A DNA stretch of 64,000 bases from Kwoniella dejecticola CBS 10117 (lineage: Eukaryota; Basidiomycota; Tremellomycetes; Tremellales; Cryptococcaceae), in the NCBI RefSeq assembly GCF_000512565.2, contig NC_089305.1:992001-1056000 (forward strand), given 5' to 3'. Positions 46,237 through 57,811 of the stretch are shown here, one piece after another. Under the pieces are notes generated by a model. The model did no database searches. It was not told the DNA's origin and was given only the letters and a program-made list of their open reading frames with translations. The position numbers were made by a program, and so were the translations under genes. How positions within the stretch are numbered: position 1 is the first letter of the stretch; each line of letters begins with the position of its first letter.

Positions 46237-47113
46237 TCAAAACGGAAGTATATCGCCGTATAGCCATTTCTGCTGAACAGTCCTTCCAACATCCGCATCC
46301 CTCTTGCCCTCAATGACCGAGACGACAAACGCCCCACTCCCAGCGGGATCTCCCGCACCTAGCTTTTTAAGGGTCTCTGTATCACCTCCAAGTCCGGTGG
46401 CAACAAATCCAGGATTGACGGTCCATACTTTAACGCCATCCTCCTTGAGGATTCGGTGCCAGTCCCGCATGATCATGTTGAGCGCTACCTTCGAAGACTT
46501 GTATGCTGGGAGTTCCCTTTGAAACGGTTTAGGCCATCCCTTGGCAGGTGATTTGTTTAACATGAAATCTGGATTGGCAGATAATTTGAACGATGCCGTT
46601 CCGCTGGTCAGGAACAGTAATCTGGGATCATCCGATTTTAGGAGTAATGGTATGAATGCGGTGGTCAGGATTTGTGGTCCCGCCACGTTGGTAGTGAATG
46701 TTCGGTCGAAGATCTGTCTAGTGGTCAGACCTTCATTTGGTCCGAATACGTCAAGCTCAACACCTGAAGGACGGTCAATCAGCTGAGGCTTCATGCAAGC
46801 CAGATCCGACGCAGACCAGCTTACCTGCATTGTTGATCAAAACATCCAAACGATCTGTGATTGATGAAATCATTTCAAAAGCCTTTGAGATCGATTCATC
46901 CGATTCGAGATCAACCACGATATGTGAGATGGAGGAAGTGGTGCCTGAATACTCTGTGATAAGCGTCTCGATGGCTTTTCTGGCCTTCTCTTCGGACCTT
47001 GCTCCGAGTAGGACATGGTAAGACGTGTCGGAAGCGAGCAGGTGGCGGACGGTTTGGTACCCTATACCGGTGTTGGCACCGGTGATAAGCACAATCGTCT
47101 TTCCTCTTGACAT
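46237..47113 (-). CDS. short-chain dehydrogenase, paralogue A
   Basis: NAD(P)-dependent SDR of 271 aa in two exons (47113-46825 and 46763-46237). MSRGKTIVLITGANTGIGYQ carries the TGxxxGxG cofactor motif at residues 11-18; ARSEEKA follows the second strand and its Arg suggests NADPH. VLINNAG ends exon 1. FLTSGTAS supplies the catalytic serine and YKSSK the Tyr/Lys pair; WTVNPGFVATGLGG follows. The family resembles fungal carbonyl-reductase-like SDRs. Two close relatives lie at 60.8-63.4 kb with the same single intron after NNAG in phase 1. The substrate is unknown. It is convergent with the 5S/MFS pair and divergent from CCZ1. Confidence 0.93.
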
Positions 47114-47447
47114 TGTATAGCTCTTCAACCTGCTGGAAGTTGTTTCGCAACCGGTCGGATGAGAATGCTTGGTAGTCTGGCCCTTCTGGAATCGTTTGAC
47201 ATGAGGCGAACCCTCTTTTATACATTGTTGACAAGTGGACCTCGGTGTGGAGGTCTGTGCCTGATAGCCGGGATATGTGGAGGGCTCGAGCACTGTGATG
47301 TGGAGGGACGAGCTCAGCAATAACGACGCGGATCAACTCAATGTGGAGGAATAGTCGAACAGTACTGTCAAGATAAATCATCTGTATTTGACAGACCGCA
47401 AGCTCTTCGCGTCGAAGCTAGGGTAACCCGGAAGCTGAGAAGACGTG

Positions 47448-49620
47448 ATGCCGCACGACAACTCGTCTGCTGGTCCCAGTAAGGTATTGCCAGCCAGCTT
47501 ATCTCACTTCGTAATCTTCAACCCAACTATCAAGCCTGACATACCCCGGACCGACAACAAAGATGAGGATGATGATATCAAGGAAGCTGCTCAGATCCTC
47601 TTCTACACGTCTAGAGAAGCTGGGGGCGTCAGTAGAGATAAGATGCTGAGGCAGGTAGGTCTCGCAAAGGGTCTGATGGGTTTCGCAAAGTGAGTCATAA
47701 CACCATACCCTTCGCGTCACAACGGCGTGTTCGGCTGGCTTGTCCCTGTCATTATCGCTGATCATCAGCGGATTAGCATGCTCATTGATAGCTCTGACAA
47801 GTACACATCGATACATGGAAATAGAAGCAGGATGATCGTATATACACCTGAGCCGGATTTCTTCATATATGTCGTGAGTTCATGAATCGTGAACGGCAGT
47901 GCAGTCTCGCTAAGATATGCTTAGTGTATCACCCTGTCCCATTTGGACAATGAGAGGAGCGATCCCATCTCCGGATCTCAAGGAACATCTGACGAGATGC
48001 TCGTTGATGGACTGGCTAGAGGTTACGAAGACTTCCGGGTAAGTGCATCGATGCAATTCCCCTCACCTTGCTTGACTTAAGTCGCGCAGAATACCCTTCG
48101 CCTTGATTACTTCACTGACTGCTCCATACTGCCTTCATAGCTATTACACGGTCCGCTCAGTAGCCATGAGACACCGTCAAAGTCCACATCGAATACCCTC
48201 GACAAATACTTCACCCGCTTCGCATTCCAGTTCGAATCCACACACCTCTCTTCACCATCCATTTCAGACTGGATAGGGAGTTATCCTAGTTGCTCCCGTC
48301 CTAAATCCATCTTTAGTGAATACGAGTTTTCCATTGAAGGGTCGTTACTTCTCGTATCTCCAGAAGGACCTTTACATCATGACGATCAGCTGGACGACCC
48401 GTCGTTGCTTCGTTTCCTGCACAATCTAGTGAAGGCTACCATTCCGCCGCCCGCGATACCGCCGATACTTGTGAAAGAAGATAGACAGTCCTTAGGTTTC
48501 GGCTTGAATCTTGGCCTGGGGCGCAAGTCTCAAGCTGCTAGAAAAGGGAGCTGGACGACTTTAGGGGGATGGGTACCCAAATTACGAAGACCCTCGACAC
48601 CATCTCGCCCATCAACTCCAACGGTGGCAGCCAAGGCGGAAGAAGGCGTCAAAAGACCTGAGGATGAAAGTAAAGCGAAATGGGGTCTCGGATTGGGAGG
48701 TATTGGAGATGCTGTGGGGAATGTCGGAACCGTTTTCGGCTTGGGAAAATCCACCAGCGCGACAATCGCAAAGGGAACTGATGTCGAGACTGTGCCTTCA
48801 ACCGCGACTAAGAGCGATGTGTCCGCGCACGATCAAGCCAAATCGTTGGAACAACCTTCCGGGGAAAGTACACCTCATCATGTGGAACAGAGCAAAATTG
48901 CTGTGGCCGAGCTGGAGGCAGCTGTCAAGCCCGACGAAGATCTCGAATGGGAGAGCCGCAATCTTTGGATCAGAGCGGATGGCGGTGGTGATGTATACGA
49001 AAAGCGAAGAGTTTCTTGGATAACTGTACGTGTAACATGTAGTCACTAGGCTATGTCGGCCATACTGATTTTGTTTATAGCGCGATAATATTCTGATCGC
49101 TATCATCTCGCCCCAGGACGCTTTTGCTCCTTACAATCTACCGTCATCTAAAGCCACTCTTGAGCTGTTCAAGAGGCTTGTCATCGATATATCTAGCGAA
49201 GCCAAAATGACCGGCGCGAACAGCTGCATAGCTGTGATAGGGAAAGATCGGGTCACTCAGGGAGAATTCGACACGATAGCGGATCAATCGCTGATCCAGC
49301 TTAGATCGACTTTGTGCAGGTGAGTTCTCATTTCTCGTCACTATATGCATTCATTCATTCGGCGAGCTGAATTGATGGGACGTAGTAGCCCCCCAATACA
49401 CGAGCTCTTCGCCAAATCTACCTCATCTCGATTTTTAGTCGCGAAGAAGCATGATCGACAGGAGATGTACATGCAAGTTGGCGCGGACGATGCCAGCTTG
49501 ACTGATGCGGACTGTGAGTACGCTTTAATGTCTTCATCGTCGTTGTCACCTGCTGACCTCCCCGTGATAGATGCTGTGCGGTCGTTTCTCAGAGCTCATG
49601 CGCCAGCGGGGGCAGCGTAG
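47448..49620 (+). CDS. CCZ1: Ccz1, vacuolar fusion protein
   Basis: Subunit of the Mon1-Ccz1 guanine-nucleotide exchange factor that activates Rab7/Ypt7 on late endosomes, autophagosomes and the vacuole. Exons 47448-47689, 47792-47873, 47925-48038, 48141-49025, 49081-49319, 49386-49513 and 49571-49620 give 579 aa. The first longin domain is clear: LSHFVIFNPTIKP, QILFYTSREAGGVSRDKMLR, QVGLAKGLMGFA, then IHGNRSRMIVYTPEPDFFIY. A Ser/Gly-rich linker (residues about 330-440) follows, then a second longin-like part (NILIAIISPQDAF) and a C-terminal strand region (LVAKKHDRQEMYMQV). Phases all agree. A GTG three bases upstream of the ATG was not taken as start. Confidence 0.9.
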
Positions 49621-49924
49621 ATAGCGCTTCAAGGTGTTCATTGTCCTCCGAGCGTTGTATAGATCATGTTGTATGCAATGTATCATGTTCATGCAGTTTC
49701 CAAGACGACACCCTAGCGTTGCTTATGCTTCCTGTCCAAATCCTCCCCCTTATAGTAGAGCAGGGGGAGGAAATGCGATGCTGAACGTGAGCATTTGGTG
49801 GGCAGATCGAATCCGTTGGAAACGAATTCGAGATGACGATCACTCGTCATCGTTGCCGCGTTTCGATTCAACTATGGCAATCTGCCATTGTTCCTATGAC
49901 CCCATGCTGCTATATCCATGGACC
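49621..49924. other. short gap before the helicase
   Basis: This holds the 3' flank of CCZ1 and the helicase promoter. The open frame continues upstream of 49925 in the helicase frame, but the upstream part is not conserved-looking (Cys/Trp-rich) and is likely non-coding. An in-frame ATG at 49874 is the alternative start. Confidence 0.4.
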
Positions 49925-52779
49925 ATGGTACTGGCAGTCGTCGAACCTGCGACACCCTCTCGATCGGTGCTCGAAGCATTCATCAGCCGGCACCAGTATT
50001 TACTCGAGCTTGAACGAAAAGCAGAGGAAGAACAAACTCGATTACTGAATTCGAAATGTTCCCCCAAATTACTAGAGCAGAGGGGTCTCGCATTGGGCGG
50101 TCTGGGATGTAGTAATATCAGTGTCGGTCTAGGTGGGAAGAGGTGAGCTCGGTCAGACTTCCTTCATTAATGATGATTTAAGGTCACGCTGACGACAACC
50201 CACTTCCTAGTCTGATAGAACTAAATCGGCCATCGGCATATCATACATCCCCCTTACTCCCTCCGCATACTTTCCGGAGTGGAGATCCAGTCCGTATAGA
50301 CGCACATGTCTCTTCGTCCTCCTCAACAACAAGCAAGGCCAAAGGAAAAAAGAAAGAAGGTGCGGAAGATGGAAATGCGGTTGAAGGGATAGTGTACAAG
50401 GTCTCTCAGGAGAAAGTGGTGGTTGCTGTTGACGAGAAGAAGGAGATTGATTTGCCTGAAAGATTGAGGTTGTACGTATCATTCAGTACCCTACCTCATC
50501 ACAATGCGAGCTCACTATGCTAATCTTTTCGACAACGGTAGACTCAAACTGGCGAATATAGTGACTTTTGATCGGATGGACAAAACCCTGCTGCATTTGA
50601 AACGAATTATTCTGCCTGACGAAGGATCTTCGACGCCAAATATCTCCAACTTTCCCCTGATAAACTCCTTACTGGGCCTGCAGGTACCTTCTTGGTCGAA
50701 AGATATCCTTCCGCCTATCAGGCCGTCGCAAGACGGCTCGAAAGAGGGTATCAAATGGTTTGATGAGAAATTGAACGATTCGCAAAAAGAAGCCATCGAA
50801 TTTTGCTTGAAAGCTGAGAATGTAGCTTGTATACATGGACCCCCAGGAGTGAGTATCGTACATTCTCTATGCCCATCTTCATAATTTGCCTTAGACTATG
50901 TCATTCATCGTATACTGATACAGCTGAATGTGGATTTCAGACTGGTAAAACACACGCCCTCATCGAATTGATCTTCCAGTTCCTCTGCCGTCCCGCAAAT
51001 TCTTCCACTTCTCAACCACCACGAATCCTCATCACGACCCCATCAAATTTGGCGCTAGATAATCTTTTACTCCGCTTATATGCTTTGTCGCTCCTCCCGC
51101 CGTACTCCGATCTTCTACCTCCCGGAACCATTCTGAGATTAGGTCATCCTACAAGAGTGCATAAAGATCTGGTGAGAGAAACGCTAGACTACAGAGCAGC
51201 CAATGGGGACGAAGGTGAACTGCTCAAAGATGTAGGAAGCGAGTTACAAGGTCATCTGGGCGATCTAGGCAAGAAGAGAGGCGAGAAGGGTAGTGTCAAA
51301 GGGAAAGAGAGGGGCAAGAAGTGGGAAGAAGTCAGGGAATTGCGAAAAGAGTGGGTACTCGCATACTCAGCCAGATTTTCCTCCTTTGGCTTATGCTCAT
51401 GGTACGCGACCACAATAGGTATCGTCAGAGAGAAGGCAAAGTCGTCACTTCTGTCGTATCTCGAGCCCAAGTTGTTCTGGCGACATGTCATAGTGCAGGA
51501 TCCCGGCAACTCAACAACATGATATTTGACGTAGCCATAGTGGACGAAGCTACTCAAGCGGTAGAAGCTGTCTGCTGGGTACCGATTCTCAAAGCTAAGA
51601 AGCTGATCTTGGCCGGTGATCCACAACAAGTATGTCCGTTCCGAGTCTCTCACAGCCATTGGGTGAAGCTGATACCAGAACGCAGCTACCACCGACCATA
51701 ATGAGCAGAGATGACAAATCTTTGAAGCCTGTTGATGGGCTGTCCGAAGAGCTGAACGGAATCAACGTCAAATCACGTACGACACTCAAACCGCCAAAGA
51801 CACTCGAGACCACTCTCTTCGAACGGCTAGAATCGCTATATGGGGACGGTATAAAACGGGTATTGCAAATTCAATACAGGATGAACAGACTCATAGCTTC
51901 TTTCCCTTCGGAAACGCTCTACGCTTCCGCCCTGATATCCGACTCAAGCGTAGCTGATCGAACACTCCTTGATCTGCCCGCGATCAAGGATTCAGGAATA
52001 GGCGGCACGGAAGAAGGGAAGGATGTGCTGGATCCTGTAGTTGTTTTCTTTGATACGGCGGGGTGCGAGTTCTACGAGAGGACTGAAGGAGACGATGAGT
52101 CAGCTGGAGCAAGCTCGAAGAGGGAAAAAGGTAATTTGGGAGAGGGATCGAAGAGCAATGAGAACGAAGCTGTTGTGGTGGCTAAGTGGGCTCGAAGATT
52201 AGTAAGCTCACTGATCAATCACCCGATCCGTATTCTCACATCATCTATCGAAAGGCTCGGCTGACTGGCTGCGCCGCACTCAGATCGACCTAGGAGTCGA
52301 CCCAGCTAACATTGGAATTGTTACGCCGTACCAGGCTCAAGTATCATTGATATCCAGTATGCTGCATGAGGAATATCCCGATATGACCATTGGGAGTGTC
52401 GATGGTCTGCAAGGTCAGGAAAGAGAGGTGAATCACGCGCCCTCCCTTCACATAGCGCAGCGCGGCTTGGTGAGCTGATTCAGGGATCGGACTAGGCTAT
52501 CATCCTCTCGCTGGTGAGGTCAAATCCGACTGGAGAAGTGGGATTCTTGGGTGAATATAGAAGACTGAATGTAGCTATGACCAGGGCGAAGAGACAGCTG
52601 GTGAGTCTATGTTCGCTCGAAATGGCCGACAAATTGACGAATGACTCATCCATGGGGTGGTATAGTGCGTCGTTGGAGACTCGTCGACTGTAGGCAAGGG
52701 CAGTAAATATCTGAAGAAATGGATGGAATGGTTGGAGAATGAAGCTGATGTGAGGTATGCTGGGGACGAAGCGATGTGA
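49925..52779 (+). CDS. HCS1: DNA/RNA helicase, Hcs1/IGHMBP2 (SMUBP2) type
   Basis: Superfamily 1B 5'-to-3' helicase, the counterpart of yeast Hcs1 (DNA polymerase alpha-associated helicase A) and human IGHMBP2. Nine exons: 49925-50142, 50211-50471, 50542-50848, 50941-51350, 51419-51629, 51686-52201, 52284-52427, 52496-52600 and 52666-52779; about 761 aa. Motif I GPPGTGKT is at 259-266, split by an intron; motif Ia ITTPSNLALDNLL; motif II VDEATQ (DEAT at 441-444); motif III AGDPQQLPPT; motif IV LQIQYRMN; motif V TIGSVDGLQGQERE; motif VI NVAMTRAKR. The N-terminal leader FISRHQYLLELERKAEEEQT resembles other family members. The C-terminal R3H and zinc finger of IGHMBP2 are absent, as in yeast. 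The stop is only 65 bp from the stop of the convergent minus-strand gene, so transcripts probably overlap. Confidence 0.94.
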
Positions 52780-52844
52780 GGTAACATCTGCTGTAATAAC
52801 AATGATCTACCCTGCATATGAATGATACCGCAATCCCAACTGGT

Positions 52845-53748
52845 TCACGGATACTGGACAGGCTTCGCACCCGCTTCTACCAATTCTTTTATCCTCATCT
52901 CGACGAAATGCAGTCGATCTTGTCCCCAGAATATCTCACCGTTGACAACGTAATTGGGCGTTCCGAATATACCTTTATGAATCAGGAAAAGATCCGAGAG
53001 GATAACAGTACCGTCAGCATTACCCGAAATGAGTCTCCGGAGATGCAAGCGTTGAAAATCGCAGAAGGATGGTAAATTGCTCACCCAATTCAACAGCTTC
53101 CTCATGATTCCTCTTCCACTCCTTCACACCCTCATCCTCTTCATCCCCTCTACAATCTACCACGCATTCACTTATGGTCTCCTCGTCAGACCCTATTTCC
53201 CGAGCTATCTGTTGAAGGGTCTCGATTTTGGAATGATCGCCTTGTTCCGTTATCCATATACATCTTTGGATCTCATAACTAAATTTCAACGCTTCCGGTG
53301 AACCGACACCGAATTTACGCTGGATTCGAATTATAGCTTGGCCTGCAATCTCGATAGTCCCTGCCGGCTGCGGATAGTATTTCGGAAAAGCTTTCATCGT
53401 CATCCCAAGGAACTTGGAGGTGCGGTATAGGTCTAAGGCGTGGTAGGCTTGTCTTGCCGGATGACGTGTTTTCAGCTATTCTTTTCACCAACGACATCAG
53501 CGATCGTTGCCCTTAGGGACTCAACGTGTAAGGACGTGTAAGTTGCAATGGACACGTACACGTATTCCACCATTCTCTTCTACTACCACTATAGGCTTGA
53601 GATGTATCTTGATGCCATATTTTGATGCGATCCGCTCAGCTTCGGGAGCACCTAACAAGGCCCATGGCGAGGAGACGCCGTAGTATATCTCAAAGCGGAT
53701 TGGATCGCTCAGAGCAGGTGGCTTAGAGAGATATCGATGCTCGGACAT
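52845..53748 (-). CDS. DsbA-like GST kappa / HCCA isomerase family protein
   Basis: Thioredoxin-fold protein of the glutathione S-transferase kappa and 2-hydroxychromene-2-carboxylate isomerase family, 235 aa from exons 53748-53560, 53475-53085 and 52972-52845. RFEIYYGVSSPWALLG carries the Ser at the active-site position that activates glutathione. LKTRHPARQAYHALDLYRTS is the conserved basic segment of the inserted helical domain, and GTPNYVVNGEIFWGQDRL is the C-terminal cis-Pro/active-site signature of the family. It probably acts in detoxification or peroxide metabolism, in mitochondria, peroxisome or cytosol; no clear targeting signal is visible. It is convergent with the helicase and divergent from ARP9. 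Confidence 0.91.
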
Positions 53749-54135
53749 AATATTCCAGGCTCAGCGGTGGACGCTTTATTGGGAGTGAATATATGTTCAT
53801 GAAATTGATGCTCCAGTCCTTCTTCTAATCATGCATATGCTATACGAATACCATTCGATTATCTAGCCTTAACGCTGATGGCGACATCCATCACATTTCG
53901 GGATGTTCGATAAGATAGCATCCCGGCAAGCCTATTCAATACAATCAACACCAATTTCAGCCACGCGAGCCTGGTGATCAACTGGACGAAGTGATGTCGC
54001 GCAAGCCTAAATTTGCCTCATCAACAAACCGCGTCTCAGAGCCATCCGTAATGTTGTTGATGTTCGTAGCTATATCTGCCTTTTAAAACCGTATCGAGTC
54101 CTGCACAAAACTAAAAGCATCGCATTTTTGACAAC
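53749..54135. promoter_or_regulatory. divergent promoter, GST-kappa-like (-) and ARP9 (+)
   Basis: These 387 nt separate the two start codons. TTTTAAAA near 54082 is a weak TATA-like element on the ARP9 side. No coding exon was found. Confidence 0.4.
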
Positions 54136-56020
54136 ATGGCCCACCTGCGTGACACACATGCTGTCGTCGTCCACTGCGATACCGACTACCTACGCGCCGT
54201 GCACGGCATACAAGAGCTCTTCAATCGACCTTCAGCTGTGAGTTTTGTGCCATGTACACGTGCCTGTGATCTTGCTTATCAGCGAGACTAGACTCTCCGA
54301 GCATGTTATGCCGTCCCTTCAGCATCGTCTTCGAAGCTAGAGGAGCCTAATGGCGATGTCGCGATGGATGGAGAAGCCACTGCTACCCCGGCACCAGCAG
54401 CCGAAGTGATATCCAGGTCAGGTTGGCTAATCGGAGAAGACCTGTCAAATGCTCAGAAGGAAGACACATTCGAGCAGAAGTACGAGCTGCGGTGGCCTTT
54501 CAGATCGAACAAGCTGGTGGATGATTGGGAGGGACGCGAGTACATGTTGTAAGTCTTATAGAACTAACTTGATAGTCCACGATAACCTCAATTCTTACCA
54601 ACTTTGTCCGTCTTCAGAACACACCTCTACTCGCTATTAGGCCTGACCGTCTCGTCGAATTCTTATCCGCTGTTACTTATACCACCTCCCACACCTACTT
54701 TAACCTTATCACACCAAGCATCATACACGCAACTAGCGTTCGAAAACCTCAACACACCAGTGTTCTCCTTACTGCCCTCCCCCATAGCCTCTCTATATGC
54801 ACTAGGCGCGACAAGCGGAATTATCGTTCATGTCGGCTCGACAGAAACGACAGTCTTCGTGATCACAGACTCGGTTGTACGATGGGAATGCTCGACAACG
54901 GTTGAAGTGGGAGAATCGGACTGCCGTGCTTTCCTAGAAAAGTTGTTGGAGGAGGATGAATTGCTAGATACCGAATTGAAGGCTGCTCTGGGTAAAGAAG
55001 ACATATCGGTGGAGGAGAAGAGCAAATTGATCAGAGAAGTGTCCGAGGTCGTGTGGAATGAATGTACGGGGGATGATTTGGAAGTTCCATTATTGAAGGG
55101 AGGTAATAAAGTTGTGACATCTGGAGCAGGAACAGGGGTAGTGGGAGCGGAGAAGGAGGATGATTCGTTTGACGTCGCGAAGAAGTGAGCTTTTGTCTTT
55201 TGACTAGATCAACGCGTCTTGTGGTATGTCCCAAAGACTTTCTCAAGCTGATGTTGTATGATCATATGATCAGATTGGTGGGGGACAATGCTCCTCCAGC
55301 ACCGAACCACTCGCACAAATCGAAAAAACAACAAGCCGCCATAGCCGCTGCTGCTGCCAAAACGGCTCAAGCCGCCGCGGATGCAGCAGCTGCAGCAGCG
55401 GCGGCACCTCAGCCGATAGACGCTATCGTCATCAACATCCCTTCGTTGCCGGGCAAAGAGATACAGCTGGGTCCGGTCAGACACAGGTTGTGCGAAACGT
55501 TACTTTTTGGCAAGGAACCAGGGGGAGATACGGTTTGGGAAGGCGTAGGAAGAGCTCTCGAGAATGCTTCGTTGAGTCTAGGGGAGAAGCTAAGCCTGTG
55601 GGACGGTGTTGGCGTGGTTGGTGAGATAGCAAGGATCAAATGTGAGTGTCGAGTGCATCTGTCGATTGAGTGATTCGATGCAGGATCCAAAGGAAAGTGA
55701 AGGAAAGTTGACCGATTGATCGCTTTTTGGGGGGTCGAATAGCTTTCTCACCGGCATTGATAACGTACCTGTCGCCATACCTACTATCGTCGGCCGACTT
55801 GACATCAGATTGTCAACCGTCAAAAATCAGATTGTTAACGATACCCGAGTATTTTGCCAACTTCAAGAACTCTACAACGGAACTGGCACCCTTCCTTGGA
55901 GGGTCCTTGGTGGGCAAAGTCGCGTTCTTAGATTCGCAAGGAAAGCATAGCATTACCAAGGTAGATTATAATCTGAAAGGACCAGCAGCGATATACGATG
56001 TTTCGATAGAAGGGCAATAG
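54136..56020 (+). CDS. ARP9: actin-related protein Arp9-like (SWI/SNF-RSC subunit)
   Basis: Predicted nuclear actin-related subunit of a SWI/SNF or RSC chromatin remodeller, 523 aa. Exons 54136-54237, 54292-54548, 54618-55184, 55274-55641 and 55743-56020. The actin-fold pieces are YELRWPF...DDWEGREYML, FENLNTPVFSLLPSPIASLYA, ATSGIIVHVGSTETTV (phosphate-loop region) and the C-terminal AFLGGS-type segment LAPFLGGSLVGKVAFLD, followed by KVDYNLKGPAAIYD. A large, Ala-rich lineage-specific insert (residues about 300-355, KSKKQQAAIAAAAAKTAQAA) interrupts the fold. The fourth intron is taken as 55185-55273 (89 nt, CTGAT branch) because a 23-nt alternative is not credible. Distinguishing Arp9 from Arp7 or Arp4 by eye is uncertain. 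Confidence 0.8.
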
Positions 56021-56538
56021 GTATGCATACCCCTCGAGCGCTCATGGTGGGACTCGTTCGAGACTATGACTCAAAGCAGGCTTACCAAATCGTTCAAGGG
56101 CAGCGGGAAGTGTCAATCATATCTCCTTTGTCCGCTCAACAAACATCTTGCATTTCAAAGCTTCGCTCATACTTCTACTTGCCTTCTGCCCTTTTCCCTT
56201 CCCTTGAGCAGATACACTCGCTCCATTTTACTTGCGCTCGGATCTCTGCTCTGCCTCCTTTTCAAATCGTCTCATTACAGTTCATTCGTCTTCTTCCTTG
56301 TCCTTAACCATCATCGCCCCATGACGTCAGGTCCTTGGTGCTTCGTCACGACAAAGGTGCTAGCTTGGTCTGGGCTCTGAATGAACAGCGATATCGCTTA
56401 ACGGGGATGCAGGAAGCCCTCGGAAAGGGCATAAAAGCATGATGGGGCATCATCTCCCACCTTCAAAGCCAACATATTTTCCCACATACGTCCGGCATTC
56501 CACACGAAGACTCGCAGCCACACATAGACCCATGAAAG
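56021..56538. other. intergenic region
   Basis: T/C-rich 518-nt stretch between ARP9 and the next gene. The open frames (94-104 codons) are biased by pyrimidine content and have no motif. Confidence 0.4.
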
Positions 56539-57811
56539 ATGACTGCTAGCAGTGCACCCGGCGACTACGAGAGCCAGCTCGAGGACCAGCTCGCTAGAAT
56601 GAAAGTCCATTCTACCCAACTCAGCGAGGCGACGTTCGCCTACAGACGTCCCTTACCAGATTCGGCAATTGCCCAAGACGATCCCGGGCGCTTTACTTAC
56701 TGATCCTCATCCCCTTCCCCAGCTCACAAAGCATTGCATCGACAGCATCATCCAAGGTCAAGCCACAGACCTTGTGAGCTGTACCCTCAAACCGAGCGAT
56801 CCTGAAGGACATCGTACCGAGATCAGCATCAATGGGGATTATCTCACCTTTCTGGAATCTCGGTTCACCCCAAGCGAAAGTCACGGTACGCCTGGAACGC
56901 AGATGGAGCAAGAGGTAGTCAGACGTTTCAAGGATAATATGTTTAATTCTGTCAATCAAACCTTCAGCCAGACTGTTAGCGCGTTCACCTTGGGCAAAGC
57001 GGCTGATTGTATATCTCGAGCTCTCAACTCCATGATCATAGGATATCCTGGCTTCTTGGAATCGATGGAGAAAGCGAGCTCCGACTGGGCTGCCACTAAA
57101 ACACAGACTGTGGAATCGATTGTACCGCTGGAGAAAAGATACAAATTCGGTAAATTGCACGGAGCGTCTTCGATGGGCTTCCCTAATAATTGGGAAAGAT
57201 TCAATCCTACCCAAGGAGGCTTCGATGCACCCAGTATCCACGAAGTCGATCGGAAGATTTCACCAGCATACCTCGATAAGCGGATCAAAAATCTTTCTGA
57301 GCAAGTCAAAAATGCCAGATCGAGAGCTAAGGCAAGAAAAGTCAGTGGAGAATACCCTAATACCGACCATAACGCTCAGATCGTGGCTAGTTGGACAGAC
57401 GATGAGAGATCTACGACTCAACAAAGAGTCGAGAAAATGAAATGCCTTTTCACGGAGCTGCAGAAGAAAGCAATTGAAAACACAGTGCGAGAAAACAGTC
57501 ACCTTTCTTCGGCGAAGTATCATACTCAGGCAGATCTAATGCCAGTCTTCCGACTTCCCTCAAATGAGGTCGACACGAGAGTCGGACCGCATCCCAGTGA
57601 CAGGTCGCTCGGACGCGAAATCCCGCCCGAGTCAATTATAAGCGTAGGCTTCTATCGATCGGACAAACAGCTAGATGTGCCTTCAAGTCTAGCTCATTTC
57701 AAAGATTCGCTCAAGCTCGAGTCGCTCGAAGACAAGTTGACAGAGACTGATGGATATAATCTTAGAGACAAGCTTCCAGATCGCTGGGCTACCGGAAGTT
57801 CTGCCTCCTGA
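56539..57811 (+). CDS. unrecognised soluble protein, 5' end unresolved
   Basis: I do not recognise this protein. The main frame (open from about 56603 to 57811) reads LTKHCIDSIIQGQATDLVSC onward for about 360 residues, without signal peptide or membrane segments. It has an internal basic region (NARSRAKARK) and alternating charged helices such as RVEKMKCLFTELQKKAIEN. The only good ATG (56539) opens a different frame, MTASSAPGDYESQLEDQLAR, that also looks coding and stops at 56704. A branch-site-like TTACTGAT plus pyrimidine tract precedes CAG at 56720, but no canonical donor gives the right phase (the in-phase GT at 56602 is poor). Either a weak donor is used, or a one-base shift separates the two halves. 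No intron is needed downstream, unusual for this window. Confidence 0.55.

Noticed and set aside
49790..49830. Possible tRNA T-arm (GATCGAATCC)
   Set aside because: No A box, acceptor stem or anticodon arm can be formed around it.
55185..55207. A 23-nt intron in the ARP9-like gene (GTGAGC...CTAG) in perfect frame
   Set aside because: An 89-nt intron from the same donor to 55273 is also in frame, has a CTGAT branch site, and removes a segment with no actin-fold similarity. Ultra-short splicing is not needed.
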